A stretch of DNA of 64,000 nt from Phocaeicola coprocola DSM 17136. Lineage in GTDB: Bacteria > Bacteroidota > Bacteroidia > Bacteroidales > Bacteroidaceae. Shown here one piece after another: positions 54,605 to 62,929 of the stretch (position 1 is the first letter of the stretch; every line of letters starts with the position of its first letter). The notes under the pieces were generated by a model, which searched no databases, was not told the origin of the DNA, and was given only the letters and a program-made list of their open reading frames with translations. Made by a program: the position numbers and the translations under genes. Where the stretch lies: the NCBI RefSeq assembly GCF_000154845.1, contig NZ_DS981509.1, forward strand, positions 1 through 64,000. The letters run 5' to 3'.

Positions 54605-56500
54605 GTGGACTATAAAAGCATACTGAAACAATATTGGGGATACGACAGTTTTCGAGGTATCCAGGAAGATATCATCAACAGTATAGGCAGCGGACGAGAT
54701 ACACTCGGACTGATGCCTACGGGAGGAGGAAAGTCTATTACCTTCCAAGTGCCTGCCCTCGCCCAACCTGGATTATGCCTGGTTGTCACCCCTCTTATTG
54801 CCCTGATGAAAGACCAGGTACGCAATCTGCGCGACCGGGGAATAAAATCAATAGCTGTCTATTCGGGTATGACGCGTGAAGAAATTGTCGTGGCACTGGA
54901 AAACTGCATCTTCGGCGATTATAAGTTTCTCTATATTTCGCCCGAACGACTGGACACGGAAATTTTCCAGACCAAGCTGAAAAGCATGAAGGTAAGCATG
55001 ATTACCGTCGACGAATCACACTGTATATCTCAGTGGGGATATGATTTCCGTCCAGCCTACCTCAAGATCTCAGAAATCAGAAAACTGCTTCCAGGAGTAC
55101 CAGTGCTTGCTCTTACAGCTACAGCCACGCCCGAAGTGGTAAAAGACATTCAGAAACGACTGGATTTCAGAGAAGAGAATGTTTTCCGGATGAGTTTTGA
55201 ACGGAAAAATCTTGCCTATATCGTCCGCCGCACAGAAAACAAGGCTGAAGAACTTCTTCACATCCTGACCAGTGTACAAGGTTCAGCCATTGTATATACG
55301 CGCAACCGTAAAAAGACAAAAGAAGTATCTCAATATCTGAATGAACAAGGTATTACTGCAACGTTCTATCATGCCGGACTGAACAATGATACCAAAGACC
55401 AGCGTCAGAAGGGGTGGATAAACGGAGAGTTCAGAGTCATGGTAGCAACCAACGCATTCGGTATGGGTATTGACAAGCCCGATGTACGACTGGTGGTACA
55501 CATCGATTTTCCCGATTCTCCCGAAGCATATTTTCAGGAAGCGGGACGCGCCGGACGTGACGGACAGAAATCGTATGCGGTACTGCTATACGCACGAAGT
55601 GATAAAACCTTATTGAACAAACGCATAGCCGATACTTTTCCAGAAAAGGAATACATCCGTCAGGTTTATGAGCACATCAATTATTATTATCAGATGGCAA
55701 TGGGCGACGGACTTGGCTGTACGTATGCGTTTAATATAGATGAGTTCTGCCAGAATTTCAAGCATTTTCCTATCCGGGTAGACAGTGCGCTGAAGATTCT
55801 TACCCGGGCGGGATATCTGGAATATACCGACGAACAGGATAATGCCTCACGCCTGATGTTCACACTGCGGCGTGATGAACTGTATCGCATCCAGGAAAAT
55901 AATCCTGACACAGAGAATCTGATTCGCATCATTCTGCGTTCGTACACCGGTCTGTTCAGCGACTATGCCTATATCAATGAAGAAACGCTTGCATTAAGAA
56001 GCGGACTTTCCCGTCAGCAGGTGTATGAAACACTGGTACTGCTCACCAAACGGCACATTTTGCATTATATTCCGGGGAAGAAAACACCCTACATCATATA
56101 TACACGCGAACGCCAGGAAAGTGAACGTATCGTACTGAACCGAGATGTTTACGAGGACCGGAAAGCCAGTTATGAGCAGCGAATCAAGGCCATGCTGGAA
56201 TATGCCGATGCTGAAAACAAATGCCGGAGCCGCATACTTTTACAGTATTTTGGCGAGAAAAACGAACACAACTGCGGATTGTGCGATGCCTGTCTGGCGA
56301 AACACTCCTCGGGACTGAAACATGGAGAATTTGAAGACATACGCAACCAGATAATGGACATTCTGCAATCACCGTGCTCCTCCCACGATCTGCTGGAAGC
56401 TCTTCCGGGAGATAAAGAAAAAAATACAAAAGCCTTATCATACCTACTTGCAGAAGAAGTGATCGGACAGGAACACGGGAAACTATATATCTGCAAATGA
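54605..56500 (+). CDS. recQ: ATP-dependent DNA helicase RecQ
   Basis: 631 residues with a GTG start at 54605 (MDYKSILKQYWGYDSFRG); no in-frame ATG fits as well. SF2 motifs: FRGIQ (motif 0), TGGGKS at 39-44, DESHCISQWGYDFRP (DExH plus aromatic-rich loop), ALTATATPEV, and VATNAFGMGIDKPDVR with QEAGRAGRDG. The RQC zinc site is CRS with HNCGLCDACL. A C-terminal ~110-residue region carries an HRDC-like or unassigned end. It unwinds DNA 3'-5' for recombination, probably with RecJ. Confidence 0.95.
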   Translation: MDYKSILKQYWGYDSFRGIQEDIINSIGSGRDTLGLMPTGGGKSITFQVPALAQPGLCLVVTPLIALMKDQVRNLRDRGIKSIAVYSGMTREEIVVALENCIFGDYKFLYISPERLDTEIFQTKLKSMKVSMITVDESHCISQWGYDFRPAYLKISEIRKLLPGVPVLALTATATPEVVKDIQKRLDFREENVFRMSFERKNLAYIVRRTENKAEELLHILTSVQGSAIVYTRNRKKTKEVSQYLNEQGITATFYHAGLNNDTKDQRQKGWINGEFRVMVATNAFGMGIDKPDVRLVVHIDFPDSPEAYFQEAGRAGRDGQKSYAVLLYARSDKTLLNKRIADTFPEKEYIRQVYEHINYYYQMAMGDGLGCTYAFNIDEFCQNFKHFPIRVDSALKILTRAGYLEYTDEQDNASRLMFTLRRDELYRIQENNPDTENLIRIILRSYTGLFSDYAYINEETLALRSGLSRQQVYETLVLLTKRHILHYIPGKKTPYIIYTRERQESERIVLNRDVYEDRKASYEQRIKAMLEYADAENKCRSRILLQYFGEKNEHNCGLCDACLAKHSSGLKHGEFEDIRNQIMDILQSPCSSHDLLEALPGDKEKNTKALSYLLAEEVIGQEHGKLYICK

Positions 56501-56543
56501 ACATATTTCTAATACCGATTGTTATATAAGAAAAACACTGAAT

Positions 56544-57647
56544 ATGAAATCTAAATTATCAATTTTACTGCTTGGCATAGCTGGTTGGTTTGCATCACAA
56601 CCTGCAAATGCCTGTACAGGCATCACACTGAAAAGCAAAGACGGAACTACAATCGTTGCACGTACCATCGAATGGGGCGGAAGCAACCTGAACAGCCAGT
56701 ATGTTATTGTTCCAAGAGGATATACGGCACAGTCGTACACTCCTGAAGGAATCAACGGAATGAAGTTTACGACACGATATGGTTATGTAGGACTTGCCGT
56801 AGAACAAAAGGAATTTATCGCTGAAGGCGTAAACGAAGCCGGACTGTCTGCCGGACTGTTCTACTTCCCGTCTTATGGAAAATACGAAGACTACAATGCT
56901 TCGGAAAAAGAAAATACAATCTCCGACCTTCAACTTGTTTCGTGGATACTGGGTAACTGTGCTACGCTGGATGAAGTGAAAGAAGCGGTAAAGAGTGTAC
57001 ATGTAGTCAACATCGACCCGCGTTCGTCTACTGTTCATTGGCGGTTTACCGATGCAGAAGGCAAACAGCTAGTGTTGGAAATTACAGAACAGACTCCGCA
57101 TTTCTTCGAAAATACATTGGGAGTGCTGACCAACTCTCCGGGCTTTGAATGGCAGCTTACCAACCTGAACAATTATGTGAATCTCTTCCCGGGAACAGCT
57201 CCGGCACAAGATCTGGGAACTACTCCATTGAAATCGTTCGGAGCAGGAAGTGGATTCCTGGGCATACCGGGTGACGTAACTCCTCCTTCACGTTTCGTAC
57301 GTGCGGCTTTCTATCAGTCGACTGCCCCACTGCAGGATTCTGCCGAGAAAACAGTGCTTCAGGGCTTTCAGATTCTGAACAACTTCGATATTCCGGTAGG
57401 CATTGAATTCCCATTGGGAAAAGTTCCTGCCGACATTCCAAGCGCTACACAGTGGACATCGGCTACCGATATGACAAACCGGACTATCTATTACCGAACC
57501 ATGTACAACAGTGCGATACGAAGCATCGACTTGCGGACCATTGATTTTGCTAAAGTGAAATACCAGGCCATCCCGCTGGACAACGTCAGCCAGCAGCCTA
57601 TCGAGCAGATAAAGGTATCTCCATCTCCCAAGTCCGGTCGCAAATAG
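56544..57647 (+). CDS. Choloylglycine hydrolase family protein (bile salt hydrolase-like)
   Basis: 367 residues with a signal peptide ending at ANA before Cys24; cleavage there exposes the N-terminal nucleophile Cys (CTGITLKSKDG) required by Ntn hydrolases. Other marks are VARTIEWG (Arg40), the GLSAGLFYFP loop, GVLTNSPGFEWQLTNLNNYVNL and the PPSRFVRAAF block, all typical of Bacteroidota bile salt hydrolases. It should act in the periplasm, removing glycine or taurine from bile acids, though penicillin V acylase activity is possible. Its last 50 bp overlap the convergent VWA gene tail to tail. Confidence 0.9.
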   Translation: MKSKLSILLLGIAGWFASQPANACTGITLKSKDGTTIVARTIEWGGSNLNSQYVIVPRGYTAQSYTPEGINGMKFTTRYGYVGLAVEQKEFIAEGVNEAGLSAGLFYFPSYGKYEDYNASEKENTISDLQLVSWILGNCATLDEVKEAVKSVHVVNIDPRSSTVHWRFTDAEGKQLVLEITEQTPHFFENTLGVLTNSPGFEWQLTNLNNYVNLFPGTAPAQDLGTTPLKSFGAGSGFLGIPGDVTPPSRFVRAAFYQSTAPLQDSAEKTVLQGFQILNNFDIPVGIEFPLGKVPADIPSATQWTSATDMTNRTIYYRTMYNSAIRSIDLRTIDFAKVKYQAIPLDNVSQQPIEQIKVSPSPKSGRK

Positions 57648-58986
57648 AAAGATAATCCATTTCGGGACGACTCCCGAAAACCAAAGCATAGAACGAGGTA
57701 TCTCTATGCTTTACCCCCATAATCTGTTTCATTAACTCATCCCCCACGGGTGGCATCTCGAAATCGGAAATCATTACTACATCCGAGCGATGCCACCCGT
57801 TTGTTTGTATCAAACGGACAGCTTCTTTTAATGCCGGAACCATATTGGTTCCTCCGTCGAAACGATAATTCAGGAAATCTGCCAATAAAGGAAAATCTGC
57901 ACGCAAGTCCTTTATCAGCATGCAGTGGATATCTTCGGCAAAATTAATTACATAGCATTTGCGATGCGTGCCGTCTACCAACTTAGCCACAGCCAGCAGA
58001 GCCGACTTTGCCAGTATCTCACGCTTCCCTTGCATAGAGCCTGACGTATCCAGACAAACCACAAACGGTCCCTGTCCGCTTACTGGCTTTCTGCCTTTTT
58101 GAAGCACCGAACTGTCTTCTGCCGACCGACTGTCGAACACCTGCAAACGCTTCTCTACGAACTTCTGCATGAATACCGGACGAAGTACCTCATCCGTCAG
58201 ATAACAATATTCTACCGGAAGCAGATGATTCAAATCGTTTCCCAATGTTATACCCTCGATATCGCTGCGTACAGCATGACGTACCAGTTGCTCTTCGCGT
58301 ACTCCTCCCAACGGATCGAAGCTACGTTTCTCACCCTTACAGTGCTTTCCTAACACCCGCACCAGTTCACGAATGTGGCGATTCTGCTCCATAGCCTTCT
58401 CATAAGGCACGATACGCCGGTAAAGTTCCGGACGGTTCAACAACAACCATCTGACGCGCGAACCTGTCACATCGGCAACCGTTTTCAGTCCGTTCTGCTT
58501 GTCGAGCAAAACAAATCCTTCACACAACGACCCGATGTGATGATACTGATAATCGTATTCCTTGGTTGTGAGCAAGCGATGCCATTTATCCAGAAAAAGT
58601 TCCTGCAGGAGCTTCCGTTCGGGACTGAGCAAAGGCAGACGCTCCAGCCGCTCAATATAGTAAGCAACATCAAGCTCTGCAAGCGAATAACGTTTCCGGA
58701 AAGCTGCCTGCATACGATAAAGAAAATCCAGAAAATCAGACGGAAGCAACTGTTCATGCTCGTAAAACACCTCCCATTCGGGCGTATAACGTGAATAAAA
58801 CTCCTGCAACGAAGGAGCTGTCTTCCGGTAATAACCCCACACCGTTTCCTCCAGTTCACCGGGAAGCACCGTACCACGCTGTAAAGCTTCGCCCAGGCAA
58901 TCAAAGCACCTGCGCCGAAGCTCCTCCAAATAAATCGTTTTCAGATCCTTGATCCGGATACTCCTCGTTCTCTTTTCGGTACGCAT
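57598..58986 (-). CDS. VWA domain protein, ViaA-like
   Basis: 462 residues. The N-terminal ~300 residues are helical, with many Arg and Leu. The C-terminal von Willebrand factor A domain has the metal site DTSGSMQG (Asp313, Ser315, Ser317), GGTNM and SDFEM. This is the build of ViaA, partner of the RavA MoxR-type ATPase encoded immediately upstream. The ATG at 58986 makes it overlap the ATPase gene by 86 bp, and no in-frame ATG occurs before codon 92; an alternative TTG/GTG start in the overlap is possible. Its 3' end overlaps the bile salt hydrolase gene by 50 bp. Confidence 0.82.
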   Translation of the reverse strand: MRTEKRTRSIRIKDLKTIYLEELRRRCFDCLGEALQRGTVLPGELEETVWGYYRKTAPSLQEFYSRYTPEWEVFYEHEQLLPSDFLDFLYRMQAAFRKRYSLAELDVAYYIERLERLPLLSPERKLLQELFLDKWHRLLTTKEYDYQYHHIGSLCEGFVLLDKQNGLKTVADVTGSRVRWLLLNRPELYRRIVPYEKAMEQNRHIRELVRVLGKHCKGEKRSFDPLGGVREEQLVRHAVRSDIEGITLGNDLNHLLPVEYCYLTDEVLRPVFMQKFVEKRLQVFDSRSAEDSSVLQKGRKPVSGQGPFVVCLDTSGSMQGKREILAKSALLAVAKLVDGTHRKCYVINFAEDIHCMLIKDLRADFPLLADFLNYRFDGGTNMVPALKEAVRLIQTNGWHRSDVVMISDFEMPPVGDELMKQIMGVKHRDTSFYALVFGSRPEMDYLSICDRTWEMEIPLSAR

Positions 58987-60538
58987 GTTTCAGTTCATCA
59001 AGTTCATTCTTATATTTTGCCAGCGAATCCTGCTGCACACGCAACATCTCTTCCATCGTCCGGCGCTGTCTGTCGCCCAAGAACAGATGATTGCGGCAAT
59101 ACTCCATCTCTGCTTCGAAAAACTCCCTCGTTCCGGCATCCACCCGCGAAAGAAGCTCTTCCAGTTCTCGGAAACGAGCGTTTAAATCGCTTTCCGGACG
59201 CACTTCAATTGCCGGAAGCGGTTCCGCATCGGGATTACAGCGCAAAGGATATTCATAATTGTTGATAAATACCGAACGTCTTCCCTTACGGAGAGAATAG
59301 ATTTTGTTCTGAGGAATCTTCCCGCGCATGGAAAGATCGTACTTCTTCAGGATAAAGCACTGCGATTTATATTTGTCTTTATGCAAGTAGAAGAGTTTCC
59401 CCGTATCATCGAGCGACTGGAAGTCGGAAGCAAACATCAGCAGACGTCCTGCCAGCCGTACCCGCTCTATCTGGTAATAATACGAATCTACCAGTGTCAG
59501 TCCGGGATCGTGATTTTCACGTACCGTACCTTCTGCCATCAGTTCCTCCTTCAGTGCCTGCAACTCACGGTCCACTCCCTGCAAGTTCAGCAGATAACCT
59601 TCAGCACTCTGCCGTATCGCTCCGGCAAGCATTTCTTCTGTTATATTCTTCTGTGTCACATCACTCCACAAGCAATGTGCCAGCAGCAGACAGTCCGACA
59701 GGCGAACAGCTTCCGAACCGTTCAGGAAAGCCGACGTACGAAGCAGTTTGACAATCTTTTTCCAACGGCGGTCGGACACATACAGAGGAAGCTCCGCAGA
59801 TTCTTCGTTCTGCAAACGACGGTTGTACTCCTCCATCTTTTCCTTCAGCAGATGGATGACTTCGAAAATGGAATAATGCAAGGTTATGCCCGCTATCTGC
59901 TGCTGCCATCCGGCATACTCCTCGTCACCGATGGCTAGTTCCTCCGGCACACATGGCTCACTCTCATCGGCAGAAGCAATCATCCGGTCGAAATCGGACA
60001 AATCTTCCACTCCCGTCACCATAACACGCAACAGAAAACGGTCCCACAAAGCCTCCAGTCCCTGTCCTACCGCCGGCAACTCATTCGATGCTGCTACCAG
60101 TCCCTTGAGCGGAAGCTGCATCGTCAATCGTCCGTTGCGGAAAATTTTCTCATTGATAGCCGTCAGCAATACATTCTGAATAGCAGGTCCCGCCTTCCAG
60201 ATTTCATCCAGAAACACCACCGTAGCCGAAGGCAGATAGCCCTCGGTGACACGTTCGTACGTATCGCCTTCCTTTAGCTTTGAAATAGAAACCGGTCCGA
60301 AGATTTCATCGGGCGTACTGAAACGCGACATCAGATACTCGAAAGCCTCTCCCCGGCGGAAAGCCAGTTTCAGCCGGCGTGCCACCATACTCTTTGCCAC
60401 TCCCGGAGGTCCCAGCAAGAAAATACTCTCACCTGCCACAGCCGATAACAACGACAGTGCAATAACATGCTCCTTGCCGAACACACGCTCGTTCAGCTGC
60501 TGCAACAACTGTTGTATGCGCAATCTCAAATCGTCCAT
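58901..60538 (-). CDS. MoxR-type AAA+ ATPase, RavA-like
   Basis: 545 residues. AAA+ module: Walker A GPPGVAKS at 43-50, Walker B VVFLDEIWKA with Asp111 and Glu112, and sensor region LVAASNELP. It continues into ERVTEGYLPS and VTGVEDLSDFDRM, as in RavA. The C-terminal part (about 300-545) has a LARA-like beta region followed by a coiled coil (about 450-530). With the VWA partner it probably acts as a chaperone-like complex; E. coli RavA-ViaA is linked to respiratory complexes and aminoglycoside sensitivity. There is no signal or membrane segment. Cotranscribed with the VWA gene. Confidence 0.86.
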   Translation of the reverse strand: MDDLRLRIQQLLQQLNERVFGKEHVIALSLLSAVAGESIFLLGPPGVAKSMVARRLKLAFRRGEAFEYLMSRFSTPDEIFGPVSISKLKEGDTYERVTEGYLPSATVVFLDEIWKAGPAIQNVLLTAINEKIFRNGRLTMQLPLKGLVAASNELPAVGQGLEALWDRFLLRVMVTGVEDLSDFDRMIASADESEPCVPEELAIGDEEYAGWQQQIAGITLHYSIFEVIHLLKEKMEEYNRRLQNEESAELPLYVSDRRWKKIVKLLRTSAFLNGSEAVRLSDCLLLAHCLWSDVTQKNITEEMLAGAIRQSAEGYLLNLQGVDRELQALKEELMAEGTVRENHDPGLTLVDSYYYQIERVRLAGRLLMFASDFQSLDDTGKLFYLHKDKYKSQCFILKKYDLSMRGKIPQNKIYSLRKGRRSVFINNYEYPLRCNPDAEPLPAIEVRPESDLNARFRELEELLSRVDAGTREFFEAEMEYCRNHLFLGDRQRRTMEEMLRVQQDSLAKYKNELDELKHAYRKENEEYPDQGSENDLFGGASAQVL

Positions 60539-60541
60539 GCT

Positions 60542-61429
60542 TTACGGTTTTAATTGATTTCTCTTTGCCTGCCAAACTACTCTTCCCGTCTGCATCACGA
60601 CAGACAGAAAAATCAGTCCCAGTCCGGTATAGAAACTGAAATTCAGATCTTTCGCCTCACGGAAAATAATCATAGCCAGAATAATGCTGTAAATAGGCTC
60701 CAGATTGTAAGTCAGATTAAACGTAAACGCTGAAATCTTCTTCAACACCTGTATCTGAAGAATGTACAGCAAGACGGTACAAACCGAAGCGAACAGCAGC
60801 AAATAGCCGAAATCAGTAGCCGAAGGCAATATGGTTGGTACAGGAAAGAAATACAAATATACAGGAAGCATACAGGTCAGTCCCGCAAAACCTCCTCCCA
60901 TTTCATACAGCAAGGTAGTGCCCGACGGATAACCCGAAGCCACTTTCTTGTTGCAGATGGTAAACAGGGAAGCCAGCGCCGACGACACGACTCCCATCAG
61001 TATACCCGCACGGTAACGGGTGTCGAAGTGAAAGATAAGCACAATGCCCGCCACTCCTACCAGACTGAACAATATCTCACTTGCCGATATCCGATGCCGG
61101 TTGATTACCGGATCGAACAAAGCTGTGAAAAAGCTCATCAGCGACAGACAGACCACTCCGATGGATACGTTCGACGCCTTGATACTGCCATAGAAAAACA
61201 GCCAGTGAACGGCAAGCAACAGTCCCACCGAAGCAACACGCAATGCATCGCGGGCAGGAAGTTTCCGCAGTTTCTTCAGCAGAAAAAGTACGATATAAAA
61301 CAATACACCAGCCAAAAGCATCCGATACCACACCAGCAGTCCTTCATTTAATGTAATCAGTCGACCGAAAATACCTGTACCTCCGGCTATGAGTACCGAG
61401 AGATGAAGTTTGATAAAAGCCTCTTTCAT
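60542..61429 (-). CDS. EamA/RhaT family DMT permease
   Basis: 295 residues from ATG 61429 (MKEAFIKLHLSVLIAGG); an earlier ATG at 61501 lies upstream of the -7 box at 61449-61456. Ten hydrophobic helices form two EamA repeats, with ALHVASVG-like SVGLLLAVHWLFFYGSIKASNVSIGVVCLSLMSFF in the first and FTFNLTYNLEPIYSIILAMIIF in the second, characteristic of Bacteroidota DMT exporters. The substrate is unknown. It ends 3 nt before the RavA-like gene start, so the three genes may form one operon. Confidence 0.85.
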   Translation of the reverse strand: MKEAFIKLHLSVLIAGGTGIFGRLITLNEGLLVWYRMLLAGVLFYIVLFLLKKLRKLPARDALRVASVGLLLAVHWLFFYGSIKASNVSIGVVCLSLMSFFTALFDPVINRHRISASEILFSLVGVAGIVLIFHFDTRYRAGILMGVVSSALASLFTICNKKVASGYPSGTTLLYEMGGGFAGLTCMLPVYLYFFPVPTILPSATDFGYLLLFASVCTVLLYILQIQVLKKISAFTFNLTYNLEPIYSIILAMIIFREAKDLNFSFYTGLGLIFLSVVMQTGRVVWQAKRNQLKP

Positions 61430-61448
61430 TCGTTTTATTTTTTCGGCG

Positions 61449-61456
61449 CAAAGGTA
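61449..61456 (-). promoter_or_regulatory. -7 element of the EamA-RavA-ViaA-like operon
   Basis: TACCTTTG on the minus strand, 19 nt before ATG 61429. It is the only promoter-like box seen for these three genes. Confidence 0.55.
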
Positions 61457-61684
61457 CAAAACAATTTTGTAGCACGAGAAGCGAACGCTACAAAAAGACA
61501 TGGCATTAGAATTAACAAAAAGACAGAAAAATACCGCTTACATAAACAAGTAAGGGCAAAACTTCCCAACCAACTGACAAGCCTCAGTGACAAAATCCTT
61601 CTTCTACACGAGGGAAAGACTATTCTATCGAAAAACAAAACCCTTCGAACAACCTTTTTAACAGGTAAACGGCAGTATCTGACA

Positions 61685-61750
61685 GATATTCCCGCAAAAA
61701 GTAAAGGATTTTCCCGCGGAAACAGACAGACTTTCCTGCGGAAAAAGAAA
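61685..61750. repeat. Three tandem 22-bp repeats
   Basis: Units at 61685, 61707 and 61729 share GA-TTTCC-GCGGAAA-like cores; the second contains the palindrome TTTCCCGCGGAAA. They are imperfect and directly adjacent, without spacers. The role is unknown. Confidence 0.6.
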
Positions 61751-61790
61751 AAGAAGCCCACAGCCCGAAAAGCTTTTGTACAACTTTTCT

Positions 61791-61832
61791 CAAAACATCG
61801 GGATATTTTACTAAAGCCATCGAGATGTTTTG
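61791..61832. repeat. Imperfect inverted repeat related to the dispersed element
   Basis: CAAAACATCGGGAT (61791-61804) faces ATCGAGATGTTTTG (61819-61832). The CATCTCGAT-type core is shared with the copies at 11.2 and 32.1 kb, in degenerate form. Confidence 0.5.
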
Positions 61833-62288
61833 AAAAAACATGCTCTGAAAAGAATGAAAAGCTCTCTGTAAACAGCCTGAAACAGCCAGATGCTCCTTTG
61901 TAACCATCAGCAACAGACTATCATTTTTCTTGCTATTTCGCCCGATACTACCGAATATTTCTGCCACGCATACTTTACAAAGCAAAAACACGACTTTACC
62001 TCCATTCTTCTGACATTCGGGAAATTACCGGCTTCACACCGCTGCGTTTTTTACACCGCCCCTCACCTGTTGCTCGAAAGAAGCGATTCTCAGAGACGTG
62101 GATTGACAGTTTGTCAAATCAGTCTCAAACTTTATAAAGCTCTACTCATTACCCCATTTCACATATGTATGAAAGTTATACTTATTTCTCTTTGTAAATT
62201 TAAGATTTTCTTACTAACTTACCATTTCAGTTTATATTACATGGGATTTACATTATTCATTCTTGTTTTTGGAAAATACAGCTTGTAA

Positions 62289-62858
62289 ATGGAAATAGAC
62301 AATATAAGAAATAGCATAAAAAAATACTACCCTGTCACAGACAAATCTATAGATCTGTTATCCAAACATTTTAAAGCACATAATTTTCCAGCGAAGCATC
62401 TGATAATAAGAGGGGGAGTCATTGACAGAAATGTTTATTTTATAGAAAAAGGATTAACCAGATCCTATTGTATCGTTGACGGAAATGAACATACAACTTG
62501 GTTTTCAAAAGAAGGAGACATAACCTTTGGTCTACTTTGTCTATATCACAACAAAGCCGGATTTGAATTTGTTGAAACAGTTGAACCGACCCTAGCATAT
62601 TCCATACCCATAAATATATTGAATGAATTATATGATACCAATATCGAAATAGCCAATTGGGGAAGAGTTATTCATCAGGAGTGTCTACTTTCATTGCAGT
62701 GTGTAAGAATAGACAATCTAACAATGACTGCCAAAGAAAGGTATCAAATGCTTCTGAAAACATTTCCAGATATTTGCCAAAGGGTCAATTTAGGATATAT
62801 TGCATCTTTTCTTGGCATTTCAATATCTACCTTAAGCAGAATCAGAGCAGGAAAATAA
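62289..62858 (+). CDS. Crp/Fnr family transcriptional regulator
   Basis: 189 residues. The N-terminal cyclic-nucleotide-binding-like beta roll (about 30-110, with LIIRGGVIDRNVYFIEKGLTRSYC) lacks the exact cAMP-contact residues of CRP, and there is no N-terminal Cys cluster of FNR type. The C-terminal winged helix includes NLGYIASFLGISISTLSRIR as the recognition region. It probably senses a small ligand or redox state that cannot be named. It is followed by an 18-bp palindrome and a membrane acyltransferase in the same direction, which is the likely target. Confidence 0.88.
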   Translation: MEIDNIRNSIKKYYPVTDKSIDLLSKHFKAHNFPAKHLIIRGGVIDRNVYFIEKGLTRSYCIVDGNEHTTWFSKEGDITFGLLCLYHNKAGFEFVETVEPTLAYSIPINILNELYDTNIEIANWGRVIHQECLLSLQCVRIDNLTMTAKERYQMLLKTFPDICQRVNLGYIASFLGISISTLSRIRAGK

Positions 62859-62871
62859 GTATTTAAAAGAA

Positions 62872-62889
62872 TTTTGACCTATGTCAAAA
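62872..62889 (+). promoter_or_regulatory. FNR-like palindromic operator
   Basis: TTTTGACCTATGTCAAAA is a perfect 7-4-7 palindrome with the TTGAC-N4-GTCAA layout of Crp/Fnr family sites. Its centre (62880.5) is about 41 nt upstream of the start expected from the -7 box at 62910-62917. This is the class II activator position. Confidence 0.65.
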
Positions 62890-62909
62890 AATGTATTTTT
62901 CATTGTGGC

Positions 62910-62917
62910 TACTTTTG
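62910..62917 (+). promoter_or_regulatory. -7 element of the acyltransferase gene
   Basis: TACTTTTG, 12 nt before ATG 62930. There is no TTTG at -33, which fits an activator-dependent promoter. Confidence 0.6.
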
Positions 62918-62929
62918 TATCAAAAAAAT

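Larger units (their letters stand above)
61457..62288. other. Gene-poor region with small repeats
   Basis: About 830 bp between divergent genes. Frames of 100-170 codons can be read on both strands, but they are Lys/Arg/Ser-rich, overlap each other and match nothing I recognise. The region does hold three tandem 22-bp units (61685-61750), an imperfect inverted repeat related to the dispersed element (61791-61832), and a TTGAC-N5-GTCAA palindrome (62103-62117). No TAnnTTTG box for the Crp/Fnr gene is seen. Confidence 0.5.

Noticed and set aside
61685-61750. CRISPR array
   Set aside because: The three 22-bp units are contiguous with no spacers, and no cas genes are present.
61403-61903. 166-codon plus-strand frame in the gene-poor region
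   Set aside because: It starts inside the EamA gene and crosses its promoter and the tandem repeats. The product is extremely basic and repeat-like, with no start signal.
61890-62288. 132-codon plus-strand frame just before the Crp/Fnr gene
   Set aside because: The composition is rich in His, Phe, Leu and Cys without a domain, and it contains the TTGAC/GTCAA palindrome. It looks like chance readthrough of AT-rich DNA. A degraded gene cannot be fully excluded.
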